NCBI GenBank assembly: GCA_951802425.1
Contig: OX637795.1
Span: 682,001-746,000 of the forward strand
Origin: Clavaria fumosa
Lineage: Eukaryota; Basidiomycota; Agaricomycetes; Agaricales; Clavariaceae
Length of the DNA: 64,000 nucleotides
Direction of reading: 5' to 3'
Under the pieces are notes generated by a model that did not search any database, had not been told where the DNA came from, and worked only from the letters and a program-made list of their open reading frames with translations. Within the stretch, counting starts at the first letter, position 1. Every line of letters begins with the position of its first letter. The translations under genes were made by a program, and so were the position numbers. This document shows positions 1-12,300 of this stretch, one piece after another.

Positions 1-88
1 AGGATCAAGAAAAGAAGAAAAGAAGGTCGTGTATCGGGATAGGTAGGTGCGAGGCGCTATCTGTCGTCACTCCCACTCGTCGAAGCAC

Positions 89-2276
89 CTACTTGACGAC
101 TCCGATCGCATCGCGGAACTTTGCATATAGGTCGTGGGCAAGGGGTTTTGTCAAGATGTCAGCGGTCATCAGCGTGGTCGGGCAATAGCGGAATGTGATA
201 GCGTTGTCCGCGACTCGCTCGCAGATGAAGTGGTGATGGATATCAATGTGTTTTGCTCGTGAGTGGGCCACAGGATTCTTCGCGAGGGCGATGGATCCCT
301 GGTTGTCAGCGTTGATAACGGTTGCAGAGGATGGGGGGAAGCCGAGGTCAGTAAGCAAGGTGTGTAGCCAGATCGCTTCTTTCGTCGCATTTGCTGAGGC
401 CATGTATTCAGCCTCGACGGTGGACAGGGCAACCGTAGGTTGTTTCTTCGATGACCAGGATACGGTGCCTCCGGCAACGTCGAAAACGAACCCAGCGATG
501 GAGCGACGATCGTCTGAGTCCTGTGCCCAGTCAGAGTCAGTCCACCCGACGAGGTCTGTGCCCTCATTCCTTCTGCCTAGCACGAGGCCGTAGTCCGAGG
601 TGCCCTTCAGGTAGCGCAAAATTCATTTGAGGGTGATTAGGTGCGGCTTACCGGGGTTGGACCCGAACTGAGCACAGACGTTGGTTGTGTACTGAATGTC
701 TGGCCTCGTATGAGTCGCATAAAGGATCCCTCCGAGGCACTCGAGGTATCCAAAATTTTGGGCAAAGGCGTTGTACGATGTGCAGTCGGCGTCAGTAGAG
801 GGACAATCAGAAACACTTAATTGTCCCTTGATGGTTGCTGGCATTGCGACGGGTGTGGCATCCTGCATGTTAAAGCGTGAGAGCAGTGCCTGGATATAGG
901 CCGTCTGGTCCAATCGGATTCTTCGAGCCGCGCGGTCGTGTCGAACTCGGATCCCTAGAATATGTTTCAGCTTGCCTAAGTCGGTAATTTGAAAGACTTT
1001 TCCCAGGTCTGCTTTAAACAATAAGACATCCCGTTCGCATGGCGCCACAACTGCCATGTCGTCCATGTAGACCAACACCAGTACCTCTGCTCCATCCTCT
1101 TTTTTCTTCACATATAAGCAGTCATCAGCGGCACTGCTCGCGAATCCCATTCGTTCCATCGTTTCGCCTAGTTTTATCTTCCATTGCCTGCCTGCTTGCT
1201 TCAGGCCGTAGACCGGCCTGCGGAGCCTCCAGACGCGTTTGTCGCTTTCGCTGGTACATGCACCGTCTGGCGGATCTAAATAGATTTCCTCACTCAAATC
1301 TCCTCTTAAGTACGCTCCTACGACGTCGACCTGGTGAACCGTCCATTCTTCGCGTGCTGCCATGGCCAGGAGTGTACAGAGCGTGTACAGAGCGTCGTCA
1401 GACGTGCGACGGATGCGAAGGTCGCGTCGAAGTCCTGACCCGGCACTTGTGAGTATCCTTTCGCAACAACTCTTGCCTTGTATCTGATAACCTTTCCGTC
1501 CCCATCTCGCTTCGTCTGGAAGACGATACGACTCCCTATCGCTCTTCGCCCTCCGGGACTCTCGGTACCCACTCGAAAGTCCCGGATGTTTGCAACTGTT
1601 CGAGTTCGACGGCGACGGCCTTCTCCCACTCTTTGGCCTGTGCTGTGCGCATGGCTTCCTTGTAAGTGCGAGGCTCACCGTTAACGGCTACGAATGCCTG
1701 CTGATCGTCCTCTCTTATAGCTCTGTCGACCTCGTCGGCGGTTGCCTCCTCCCCAAAGCGAGCGGGCGGGCGTCGCTGTCGTCGCGAGAGCTCTCGTAGC
1801 GTCGGGGGGACCTGCGTCGGTACATCAGGTGGGGACTCCTCTCCCACTATCTCCGTCGTCCCAGATCCCTCCTTGCTGACAGCTTCGTTCTCGTTCAGGA
1901 TGAGTTCGTCGGTCGTCCCGTTTGTTGTGGGCTCGCTCCTCATCGGTGGGTGGGGGCCTCCCTCGACAACAGCCTGCTCCCTAGGTTGAGTGTCTTCGAT
2001 GAACCAGACATCCCTGGAGGTGAGTAATTTTCCAGTCTCAATCTCCTCCAAACGATAACCCTTTGTCTCGTCAGCCCACCAGCCCAACAAGCGACACTTT
2101 ACCGACGTCGCTTCAAGCTTACCACCATGAATTTTCTTTGGGATGTTCACATATGCCGTAGAGCCAAAAATCCTCAGGTGCGAGACATCCTTCCGGCCAG
2201 TCCATACCGAGTCTGACTTCTCAGACTCTTCTGACGAGTCATGGGATGATGAGTCCTGGGGGTCCGAGTACAGCAC
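89..2276 (-). pseudogene. copia pol fragment (integrase C-term, RT, RNase H)
   Basis: Three open stretches in different frames form one broken polyprotein. Positions 1536-2276 carry the end of integrase (VSHLRIFGSTAYV, KCRLLGWW) and the Ser/Glu-rich linker. Positions 623-1678 carry reverse transcriptase with the YMDD box (VYMDDMAVV) and HTRPDIQY near the end. Positions 89-619 carry RNase H with DSDWAQDSDDRRS, the VEAEY glutamate and KHIDIHHHF. A stop/frame change separates RT from RNase H near 620, and another lies in the linker between integrase and RT. The protein cannot be made as one piece. The enzyme would have copied element RNA to DNA in a virus-like particle. Confidence 0.88.
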
Positions 2277-2326
2277 CTCGGGCTCCTCCTTTGATGCAGA
2301 GGGGTCTTGGCTTTCCTTCGTGTAGA
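89..2326 (-). mobile_element. Decayed Ty1/copia retrotransposon, 3' half
   Basis: Minus-strand pol remnant. Reading 3' to 5' on the plus strand it contains RNase H, reverse transcriptase and the C-terminal part of integrase, which is the copia order. The integrase catalytic core, protease and gag are missing: homology stops near 2326. No LTR was recognised at either end, so the element is truncated on both sides or its LTR lies outside the window. The next 250 bases (2327-2582) separate it from a plus-strand gypsy gag and hold nothing I can name. Confidence 0.9.
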
Positions 2327-2582
2327 TAAGTATGGTACTTATCTTTGCAATAATATATAGCTGGGGTTTAGCCCCTTGTTCGCCTGATTTGCATGGTGTG
2401 TCTTAAGTTAAAAGATTGAAATTTGTTGGCTGGATAGTACAGACAACACTTTCATGACACCCTCCAATATAGGAGATGAGCAAACAGCAATAGCGTGAGC
2501 TAACGCTGTAGCCAAGAGACTCTCGGATATTTAGGCAGAACTCTCCTGCCAGGACGAAGAGTTTGAGGCTCTTGTAAGGGCG

Positions 2583-3761
2583 ATGAAAAATTGCCAAGCC
2601 ACGATTAGGCAAAAGCTAAGTGAGGAAACTACCCATGTTAGGAGGGTATTGGACTTGCTAGACGAGCAGGGAACCATGCTAGTGGCTGCCTTACAGCAGC
2701 AATGCCGTGAATCGTTGGAACCCGAGGTGGGGCTTGCCCTGCCGAGTCAGGCGCTTTTGGGGGTAGCCCCGGAGGCCAGATGGTCGGCGCAAGCCGACTG
2801 CGAGGAAGGGTGGCGAAGAGAGAACTGTGCGGACGGTTCTCGAACCCCTGGCGAACCAGGAGTGGAGGGTGGCAGCCCTCGAGAAACAGCTGGACCGGAG
2901 TCGCAGCCTATTCTGCGCTACCCGCAGCTGGGTCAGCAGGAGCCAATGGGCCGGATGGGCCTGTTCAGATGGATGGAACCACCCCAGAAGGAGTGGGAGA
3001 TTACTTGGGAAGTATCCCCGAGTTCTACAAACTACCAGAGCGATGTATTACATCACTACCTCATGATGATACAAGACAAAACCTCACTATTGCCTGAGGC
3101 AATAGCTGAGATTAAGGGGATCAAGATTGACCCCCCTGAGCTTTATGACAGACAAGACAACCTCATCGTCTGGGAAAGGTGGCTTGATGGCCTCCTTAAT
3201 TATTTCTACTTTTATAGAGTAGTCAGCCCACAGTTGGAACACCAACGTGTCATGCTAGTGGGATCACACTTGAGCGGAATAGCTGCTACTTGGTATACCC
3301 AAGAAGTAATGGGTCTATCCTGTGCTCCTCAAAGGTCCACCTTCAAGGAATTGATAACTACTATGTTTAAGCAGTTCCTGACTGAGGTAACAGCCCAGAA
3401 GGCAGTGGATGCCTTCTATCAGGTACAGTTTACAAAGGCAAAGGGCGCCTTGGGATTCTGGAACGAACTGGTCCAGGCAGCAGAGAGAATGCTCACCCTG
3501 CCTGATGCTGGTACGATGAAAAGGCAGTTCCTTAATGGACTGCCTAACGAGATGGTGGAGGCCATCTTCAAAACTCGCATGATTAGTGTCGAGTTATCCT
3601 CGGTCGAGGATATTATCGACACTAGTCACCAAGTGGAAGCCAAGTGGAAGCAACCCTCCACTACCTCCAGTAGCAGAGGGCAGTGCCTTCATCAGGGAAC
3701 TAAGCAGGTCCCAAAGGAAACCCGCCCACAGGTAGAGTACCTGTGGGGCAGAGGTTTGTGA
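2583..3761 (+). pseudogene. Ty3/gypsy gag (capsid) fragment
   Basis: A 392-codon open frame. After a 90-residue Glu/Pro-rich N-terminus comes a retrotransposon-gag capsid domain at about residues 190-350 (LSGIAATWYTQEV, TFKELITTMFKQF, FWNELVQAAERM, LNGLPNEMVEAIF), the usual helical pattern. The frame ends just before the nucleocapsid knuckle, which lies downstream in another frame, so a frameshift has separated capsid from nucleocapsid. The role would have been assembly of the virus-like particle. The start is taken as the first ATG of the frame. Confidence 0.8.
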
Positions 3762-3920
3762 GACTGTGGCCATATTGGCTGCACACAGACCACAGACCAG
3801 GGGAACCTGTTCCCCTGCGGATTGACTGTGCCCCAGCTGGAGGGAGCAAACCCTGGCTAGAACTGCCTAAGGTGGTGCCCAAGATTGGGGTATGAGGCAG
3901 AGAGGAGTGGAAAGCTCCTC

Positions 3921-4638
3921 TAACATGCTATGTCTGCGGGAAAGCAGGGCACTACATGAATGTGTGCCCTCAGTCACAGCGAAAGCCAGAGGCTTTTAAG
4001 GGAAATGTAAGGAACTACACCTTACAAGAGGATCCAGGCGAGACGGAGCCCAAGGAACCGCAGGAGACACCTGCGGTTGAAAGCGAGGAGCCAGAGGGTG
4101 AAATCCCACCAGAGGAAGTCGCAGAAGATGACTATGCTGGTCACGGGGACCAGTACGATTCAGACGAGCTCGAGGAGGAGACGGAAAGTGACCAGGTCAT
4201 GGGAATCCAGGAAGTGGAAGAGGATGAGGTCCTCTACATGATGGAAGTACACATTGGCCATGTCAATGACAGGCCGTTCTGGGTGCACATCCGGAAAGAA
4301 CAGATGGGATCCATCTGGTAGTGACAAAGGAGGCAAGGCAATGCCTTTCAGCCTACATCACTGTGAACGGTGTAAAAGCATACATGCTTTTCGATTCAGG
4401 AAGTACCCTGGACCTGATGAGCCTGGACTTTGCCCAGGTGACAAAGGTACCAACCTTCCAACTGGATAATCCAGTTCCTATTCAACTCAGCTGTATCGGC
4501 AGCCAATCGACAATCACACACGGATGCCACATAGCGGTGGAAGACCAGTATTTTGATATAGTGAACATCGACCACTATGATATCATAGTCAGAACGGCGT
4601 TCATGTATGACCACTGTGTGATACTGGATGTGCACTGA
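3921..4638 (+). pseudogene. gypsy nucleocapsid knuckle and protease remnant
   Basis: At 3921-3970 the frame reads CYVCGKAGHYMNVCP, a CX2CX4HX4C zinc knuckle. A Glu-rich linker follows to about 4320, then at 4321-4638 a retropepsin-like segment with the aspartate motif LFDSGSTLDL and a later D/Y-rich strand (FDIVNIDHYDIIV). A stop at 4319-4321 splits linker from protease. This is the normal gag-protease connection in broken form. Confidence 0.75.
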
Positions 4639-4773
4639 CATGCAATCCAGATTGGCAAAGGAAAGGGGAAAACCCTTCAGGCGATGTTGCCCAGTGAGGA
4701 GACGGAAGCATTACACCTCCATATATCGGCTAAGAACGTGCCGAGGAAGGAAGCTCGAAAGAGCTGACTACAC

Positions 4774-5258
4774 TTGGGCCCCCGGGATAAGGGTGAGCCC
4801 TGGAAGGGGGAAGAGGCTAATGCCTCTGTAAAGATAGATGACGCCTACCTCGAAGGCAGGCGTGAGTACTGGTTTAACCAGTATGCCGAGCTCTTTGGGG
4901 GAGTTCCCCCCAGACTGCCACCGTTTTGGGTGGTAAACCACCACATACCCTTAATAGACGAAAAGAAAGTCTATAATTATTATCTGCCTTGGTGTGCCGA
5001 GGCATTCAAAGAACAATTCCTTGAGAAAGTGAACTGTTATATTACTAACAGTTGGTGGGAAGCAGGAGCAGCATCACAAGCAGCTCCTATGTTATGCATA
5101 CCAAAAAGCAGCTGGAACCCTCTGCTACGGACAGTCGTAGACTGCCAGAAACAGAATGTGAACACCATACGGGATATTACCCCATTGCCTGATCAAGATC
5201 AGATCAGACAGGACATGGCTAGAGCTGCGTACAGGTCAAAGATTGACCTATTGGACAT
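4774..5258 (+). pseudogene. gypsy reverse transcriptase, 5' part
   Basis: Residues resemble the RT fingers and palm start: PRLPPFWVVNHHIPLIDEKK, then RTVVDCQKQNVNTIRD and PLPDQDQIRQDMARAAYRSKIDL. The coding sense stops abruptly at 5258 after GACAT, where the inserted LTR begins, and resumes at 6676. The two halves join in frame across the insertion when one GACAT copy is removed, so the insertion is younger than the RT. Confidence 0.85.
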
Positions 5259-6675
5259 TGTTAGGGCCTGTCCCATCTCGATAGTATTGCCGGGGATCAA
5301 CTTGTTGGTGACCTATCCTGGAAACTTGCTAAGACCAATCAACTGTCGAGCACAGTCGAGAATACTCGGTCCTGGAAGGTCACAAAGATGTCTGAGAAGA
5401 TGTAAGAGTGAGGAAAGACAAGTATAGGGGAGAAAGACATCGCTGAGATGGTCGCGAAGTCAGTAGATGAAATGTAGAGAAGGAAATTGATGAGGATGGA
5501 GAAATAGGTAACGCTGAGGAGGTTGCGAAGTCGACCGACAAAGCGTAAGAAAGAAAAAGACAAGGTGAAAGAAAAAGACAATATTGAGAGAGTTGCAGAT
5601 AGTCGCGACGGTGTTGAGAAGTGTGTCGGTGAAGGCAATGACTTTGCCAACTGATGTGAGAACCTGTAGGGTTCAAAAGATCAGTTACTAAGACGAAATG
5701 AAGAGAATACTTAAGCGCGCGAGTTTATACGAGCACAGAGAATGAGTTAGAGTAAAGCAGGAGTGTCTTGGCAATCTTGAGGTCACCAAGTGAGACAAGA
5801 CCTATCAATCGCGGTGGTTCCAAGCTCAAAGGGCATAATAGCCTCAAGCTTAAACCAAAGTGCATCAATATCAAGTCTAGCATACGAGAAGTACATGCGA
5901 GACTTATATACATGCGTACAGTAGAGTATAATGAAAGAGGAAAAGTACAGAGGTCACCAAGTGACAAGACTATAGTAGAATGGGGTATGTTTAGTTGTAA
6001 AGTAACTAGGCGCGTGTTCTACTAAGGTCGCGAGGGGTTAAGAATGCATAGGTAAGGTTGCAAAGATGACTGGTCATGGGTCGCGACCTAGTTAAATAAA
6101 TATATACATATCTATAACTACTGGGGGATTCTCGGATCATAAGTGAAGTAGTTATAGACAATTGGGGAGAAGAAGGGAAACATAATTTGAAGTATACATA
6201 CAGCTGACTGTTGGTGGCGTGTTTGAGCGTTAAGGTCGCGAGGTCATAAGAGCGATCACATGGGTGATGCTAGTGATGCAGGTGACCTGTGGGCGGGAAG
6301 TCACGTGGGTAACACTGGTAACGCGAGTAATGGCCATAACGCTGGTAACATATTGGCGCTGGTAGCAGTAGCGCCAGGGGTGCTGCGTGGCAAGTCACGT
6401 GCTGGCGGAAGAAGACACGCAACGGTGTGTCGCGCGTGAAATTGGTGGGTCTGGAGGGGTGTGTGCGTGGGGTGAAGTAGTAGGAGGCGTCGCAAGTATG
6501 GTATGGTGGTCGCGAGTGTCGTGTGAGCGCTGGGGAGGTTGGAGAGGTTTTTGGAAGGGGATAGCGGGTTCCGGAGGTGTGTATAAGGGCTCGCAAGGTT
6601 GTAGAGGGTCGTCGGGAGGCTCGTAGATGCTGGTAGAGTTGGTTTGGGTAGGGGAAAAATGAATGGGTCCTGACA
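5259..6675 (+). mobile_element. Solo LTR, 1,417 bp, flanked by 5-bp duplication GACAT
   Basis: The insert begins TGTTAGGGCC and ends CCTGACA, a TG...CA LTR with short imperfect inverted ends (TGTTAG / CTGACA). GACAT occurs at 5254-5258 and again at 6676-6680. Removing the insert restores the surrounding RT reading. There is no internal coding region, so I read it as a solo LTR left by recombination between the two LTRs. A shorter diverged relative, matching its first ~120 bp, lies reversed at 34054-34178. Orientation is set by the TGTTAG end only. Confidence 0.82.
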
Positions 6676-7310
6676 GACATGTACAAACAAGTATGTGTAG
6701 AGCCTGAGGACATATGGAAGACGGCATTTGCAACTGTCTTGGGCACCATGTTTTCACAGGTGATGCAGATAGGGGATTATAATGCCCCTGCTACTTTCCA
6801 GTGCCTGATGACGAACATATTTCGTCATCAGTTGGGAAAGTATGTGCATGTGTACTTAGATGATGTATTCGTCTTCTCCAAGACCTTGGAGGACCATGAG
6901 CATCACTTAAAAACAGTCTTTGAGACCCTCAAAGGCGTGAGCCTTTTCTTGGGCAAGAAGAAGTGCTTGCTATACACAAAGAACATAGATTGCTTAGGGC
7001 ATATTATAGATGCCTGAGGAATCCACATTACAGTGGATAAAATGGATAAAATCCGTAACTGGAAAACACCAAAAAGTGTTAACAAGGTACAGAGGTTCCT
7101 CAGATTGGTACAGTACATTGGACAGTTTGTGCCTGATCTGTCCACTTATACTGGCCCCTTAGCCAGTCTGTGTAGTGAAACACAACAATTTCACTGGAGA
7201 CCACTCCATGACAAGTGCATGGAGATGATTAAGGCATTGGCATGTAAAACACCAATATTACACCCGGTAGACGTGGCAGTACAAGCACCTGATGCTGCCA
7301 GATTCTTGCA
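6676..7310 (+). pseudogene. gypsy reverse transcriptase, 3' part
   Basis: Continuation of the RT split by the solo LTR. It shows WKTAFATVLGTMFSQVM, the NAPATFQCLM motif, the catalytic YLDDVFVFS box, and the thumb/connection GHIIDA. A TGA at 7018-7020 sits where the frame should continue (next residues GIHITVDKMDKI, then VQRFLRLVQYIGQFVPD). Recognisable similarity ends at about TPILHPVD, near 7270. Confidence 0.85.
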
Positions 7311-7806
7311 AGAGTACCTCCTAATTACAATAAATAGCCATTGCAAGATTGAGTGTAGTTACAATACATTTTTCTTGCAAGATTATATTGTCATTACAAT
7401 GCAGATTACAATACAGACTACAATACAATGCAAGACTGTGACAGTGATTCTGTTCCCAGGCCTGCCTTGCCTGCCCTGACAATAGCCATGCAATATATTA
7501 CAATACATGTCCTTTCCCAGGCCTGCCCTTCCTTTCCCAGGCCTGCCCTGCCTATTGCAGGGTCCCCTGACAAACAATGGCAAACAAAATATGCTAAAAA
7601 TAAAAACAAAAACTCGAAATTGAGCAGCCCTGTGCCTGGTCCCTCAGGCACAGCTTACCAATCAGGCATAGCTGCTTTTGGTAAGCTGCTATGACCGTGG
7701 GGAAAAAATTGCACGGCTTGCAAAATATGACTTTTTATACACCAAAAAATCAGCAAAAATCAGGAGATTCCAAATCTGGACACCCCACATTTGTATCTGC
7801 CTTGGT
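7311..7806. other. Repeat-like intergenic DNA, no gene seen
   Basis: Contains short reiterations of a 'ttacaataca' theme (7323-7435) and three 'cccaggcctgcc'-type units (7456-7550). A similar 'cattacaatg' theme occurs at 63840-64000. No coding potential is visible. Confidence 0.4.
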
Positions 7807-8453
7807 TCAGTGTCAATTTGCAAAATACACAGAAAATATTCATTTTCCACAATTCTGCAGTACTCTGCAGTACTCTGGCTTGAAAATGGTTAGTGGAGGA
7901 TACACACATTACCTGTGGACATATGGGGAGGGTGTAGATTAGTTTAACAACCCACCCACCATCTCTGTCACCTCCCTGGAATCCATTACTAGGAATTAGG
8001 GTTATTGGCCTGGGAGCATGGCTATTTGTTATATTGCAAATTCCAGCCATCAGACTACACCTTATGACATCTAATACAATCATACAAAAGCCCATAATAT
8101 TTGGTGCAGAACTACAGATTCCCCATGTCTATTTTCCTGAATCTGTAGTTCTGCACCAAATATTATGGGCTTTTGTATGATTGTATTAGATGTCATAAGG
8201 TGTAGTCTGATGGCTGGAATTTGCAATATAACAAATAGCCATGCTCCCAGGCCAATAACCCTAATTCCTAGTAATGGATTCCAGGGAGGTGACAGAGATG
8301 GTGGGTGGGTTGTTAAACTAATCTACACCCTCCCCATATGTCCACAGGTAATGTGTGTATCCTCCACTAACCATTTTCAAGCCAGAGTACTGCAGAGTAC
8401 TGCAGAATTGTGGAAAATGAATATTTTCTGTGTATTTTGCAAATTGACACTGA
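7807..8453. repeat. Large hairpin: 315-bp inverted arms, 17-nt loop
   Basis: Positions 7807-8121 and 8139-8453 are inverted copies, loop 8122-8138. The two arms translate to the same 96 residues on opposite strands, and the bases I compared match throughout, so identity is near complete. Neither arm encodes a recognisable protein; the identical open frames are a consequence of the palindrome. No target duplication or TIR-type end was found. A transcript would fold into a 315-bp double-stranded RNA. Confidence 0.92.
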
Positions 8454-9328
8454 CACATCAGGGGTTTCTGTATTTAGAACTGGCTAAATGTCAATTTAAA
8501 TGCCATCTTAAACTTTGAATAAAAATAAACATTTAAATCTGAATCCAAATTTGGAGTTAAAACTGGCACAAAATGTTAAGTCAAACTTGGAAATTAATCC
8601 CCAATAAAATACCAAATTTGGGCCAGATCCAAATTGTAGTCAGTACTTAATGTTTTGATTCACATTTAGGCACAATGATTACTTGAAAATTAGATTGACA
8701 TTTAAATCTTATTGTAAATTCCAAATTCAGACCAAGTCTAAACTCATTGCCCCGATCAAAGGGCAATGAGTGGGTGATGGGTGGGCAATGAGTGGGCAAT
8801 GAGTGGGCAATGAGTGGGCGACTGCATGGGCAAATGCATGGTTGAATGTATCAGGAAAAGGTCAAACTGATTCGAGTGGTCTTAGACTGGCTTCGATTCA
8901 ACTTTAAAGATATTTTATGCTGATTAAATTTTCATGATAGAGAACAACCCTGTTTACTACACCGGTGCCTTGTGCCCAGAAACCGAATCTCAGCAAGTAG
9001 ACCCAGACCCAGCCTCCCAATCTCGCTAAGCACAGGCTGCCTGTTCAACACCACGACATTCTTCTGCTTGTTCTTCTTGTCCTTGGGCTAGGGTACACAT
9101 TGTGGGTAAAAAGAAAGGCACCTTTCAGTCAACTCCAAATGCATCGGAAACTGGCTCTAACCTTGGCTTGTGGGCAAGCTGGAGAACCCATTGAGGACTT
9201 TGAATACCTGAGGCATTTTCACCTGTGTGTCCCACATGGCGCCGAACGTGTCCCCACCCGCAGGTCGTAGAAAAAGTGCAATGTGCCCGCTACAGAAAAA
9301 AATGGGTGAGGACTCAGCCCGACAACAT
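8454..9328. other. AT-rich non-coding stretch with a short tandem repeat
   Basis: From 8454 to 8760 the DNA is AT-rich with scattered 'ccaaatttgg' words. At 8759-8822 a 'gtgggcaatga' unit of about 11-13 bp is repeated five to six times. From 8880 to 9328 nothing is recognised. Confidence 0.45.
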
Positions 9329-12300
9329 TCAAAGCACAGGGCGAGGGGTCCGGGAAGCCGCCCGAAGCGGGCGTATTAAGAATACAGAAAATCTCACCCT
9401 AAGTTTGTCAAACAGCATGACAGCCCGGTCAAAACCCACACGGAGGGCCGATAAGCTGGTATCCGTGTCGGAAGACGCAGGGAGGCGAGTCAGCACGGCA
9501 GCGTCCGGACGCACGTTCTGCGCGTATCGCGGGAGCGCGGTGACGCCCAGCCGCAGCGTGATATCATAGTCGTCCACAGGGTGTGTAAGTATTTGCTGGA
9601 CGGCCGTGTTCCTACAACCAAAAGTGAAGGGGGAATAGGTAGATGGCACCGACATGGACGGGGATGTGGTCCCGTCCACTGACTCCTTTCAGAAGCTCCC
9701 ACCTCGCCTTCGCCAGTGCCCGGATGGACCCGGTTGGCGACCAGGCCCCGTCCAGTCCACACACGCCCATCCTATCCACCTCCGTAGACAATTTCCAACA
9801 GCCGAGAGACGACGAGAACGACGACGGAAGCCACGTCGGCAGCAGCAAAGGACCAGAAGGAGCGCCAGCAACAGCATCGCCGCTGCCAAGCAACGGGAAG
9901 TACAGCAGCCCCTGGTCCCACCTCCACTTGCTCAAGAAGCGAACGACTGAGCAGAATCCGCGCTCCTTGCTACGCAAGACGCTCGCCCCCACGTCGCCGC
10001 TCCCACCGTGCATACAACACCTCCACAGCCTCCTCATTGACAGCGCCAGGCACTGTCTCAACAAGGTATAACCTTGGTGAGAAAATGTATAGAGGAGAAC
10101 TTCAGACATCGAGACAAGATATCAGAGGAGTTCTGCAAGGTACGCACAGTGACATCCTACAAGCAGGGTGCCGGAACCCCTCCTAGAATACAACATCACT
10201 CTCCGGCAGACATTCATATGATCATCCTAGCGATTCCACAAGCCACTTACGCTGTACAATATTTGTGGTCAGCCAATGAATAAAAGTCATTACACGAAAA
10301 AGTACCTGGTCCTCGTCTGCCATGTCAATGTCCTCCGACGGCATTGACACCTTGGCCTTATTCTTGTCCTTACCCATCGCGACGACCTCGAGGTCTGTGC
10401 TCACTTTGTCATCCCCACGACACATGTGTGTCCATAAACCGCAACAAATGGCAGCACCTGCAGTGAGCACATATGTGGGCAGAGGGGTGCTCTAGTGGCG
10501 GCGAGAGGCTGTGGAAGTTGAATGACGGGTCCTCGATCGATTGACTTGGACAAGATCTAGAACGCAATGTAGAAGCTGGTCTGTGGGTGTGGCACTCAGT
10601 GAGAAGAGAAAAAAAGGGAAGAGGAAGTACGATTCTTACAAAATTAAGCTATCGTGGCTGCCATCGCTGCCGTCGTGTATGGCTTCTATCGTCACTGTCC
10701 CTGGCTGTCGTGGCTGCCAAGGGCACACCAACCCAGTCATCGTCATCATGCCTGTTGCTGGCAGGGAAGTAAATGCTCACATCTTGCACTGCACACGCCG
10801 ACCCACTTGCCGGCAGCCAGACAACTGCACAGGAACAGGGACGGCGAAGAAGCCGCAGTGGACGGCACCACGAGGTCGAACAGCAATGAGGTAGACACTT
10901 CTGCTCCCGCTCCCCCCTCCTCCAGCCTGTCGTCCTCCTTGCGCTCACACATGAGGTCCTTGTCGCTCGAGCCGCGCCCGCACAAGAGCCACTCAACCAG
11001 CGCTTCACGAGCGGCACCGTCCCCGCCTACGCTTTGAAGTGGTGGTGCCGCGGCACATGTACGAACCGGCGCGAGTGCCACCCCAGCGCGCACCGGGCCG
11101 CCCTCCGGAGCAACAGCGGCGAGGCGTCCCCGCCTGCGCCCACGCCTCCGCCGCTAGCCGGGGGCCGTTTTATGTATGGCACCAGCCCGCCGTCTGCAAG
11201 GCGCGTGATATGCGCAGGACAAACGCCCACCCAGTGGGTGTGACCACCTCGAGGTATGCACCATCACCGTCGCGTACGTCCAATTGCACGGGTGCCGCTT
11301 TGGGCAGCCTCCCCAGGGCCATTGGCATTGCCGTGCCCACCGTTGCGAAGCGAGGGGGCCCCAAGGACGACCGCCGCATGTGCACCACACATGCGGTGTA
11401 TCAGCCCGTCGGTGAGGCGCTTGAGCAGCGCGAGCGCGACGGCACGCACCGCGCCGAGGTCATCTGGCCACATCGTCGACCGCTTGAATGCAAAGCACCG
11501 CCGCCATCGGCGTGAGGAAGCGCGCGCCCACCAGCAGCGCAGGCTGCAGCGACGTGGGCACCGGCACCAGCTCACACGCACTCGTGTGTGCGCTGGTGGG
11601 GCTGATACTCGCTACCGCTAGCGGGAGAGTCGTCGCGTCGCCGTTCCTTGCTTTTCGTGGTACTGCCCCCACCCCCCAGAGTGTGTACGTGCCACGCGAG
11701 CTCCTCAAACGCGCGCAGGGCAGCCTTGTATCCCGTGTCGACCCCGCGCGCACGGTACAAAGCCATGATCGGCGTGGGGAGTCGCAATACACAGTCGAAG
11801 GGCCTGACCTTACTCGTGCTAGCGGGAGAGCTTTTGACGCCGTCCTTCGGCGTATCCACCTTCATTGCATTATCCGCGTTTTTCTCAGCTCCCACACCAA
11901 AATGGATCACCAGCAAATGCAGACGCGCTACCACGCCCTCGTCTCACCACATGACGCCCTTGGAATATGTCCGTCCTTGATGTGCCATAGCTCCACCTTA
12001 GTGCCCCACAGCGCTTGGAAGTGCACCGCGTCCGTCTGTGCATCCGTGGTCTGGGCGGGCGCCGATGCTGCTGTCACTGCTGCTGGTGGATCTGTTGGCG
12101 GCGGAGCATCTGTCGTCGCCTTCACTGTTCTTCCAGTTTTCGCCTCTGGTGCAGTCACCACAGCATCCACAGCTGGTGGCCCATGGTCCACGATCTGGCT
12201 GCGCATGGTGCACGAGGCTGACGTACGCCTCCATTCTCGTCGCCATCGGATCCTCTGTTAGCTGCACGGGCATCGCAAGTGTGTGGGCCAGAGCAGGAAC

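Larger units (their letters stand above)
2583..7310 (+). mobile_element. Decayed Ty3/gypsy retrotransposon, interrupted by a solo LTR
   Basis: Plus-strand gag, zinc knuckle, protease and reverse transcriptase follow each other in gypsy order, with frameshifts and stops between them. The RT is split between 5258 and 6676 by a 1,417-bp LTR insertion. Homology fades at about 7270-7310, before RNase H and integrase, so the 3' half is missing. This family differs from the chromoviruses at 16-34 kb: the gag is unrelated by eye, and the RT reads YLDDVFVFS rather than YVDDVIVFA. No LTR of its own was found. Confidence 0.85.

Noticed and set aside
7760..8518. Two identical ~96-aa proteins on opposite strands
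   Set aside because: They are the same palindromic DNA read from both arms; no family features, and the frames end at the arm boundaries.
11488..12261. 257-codon plus-strand ORF
   Set aside because: GC-rich antisense shadow of the UTP22-like blocks; composition is biased and there are no family motifs.
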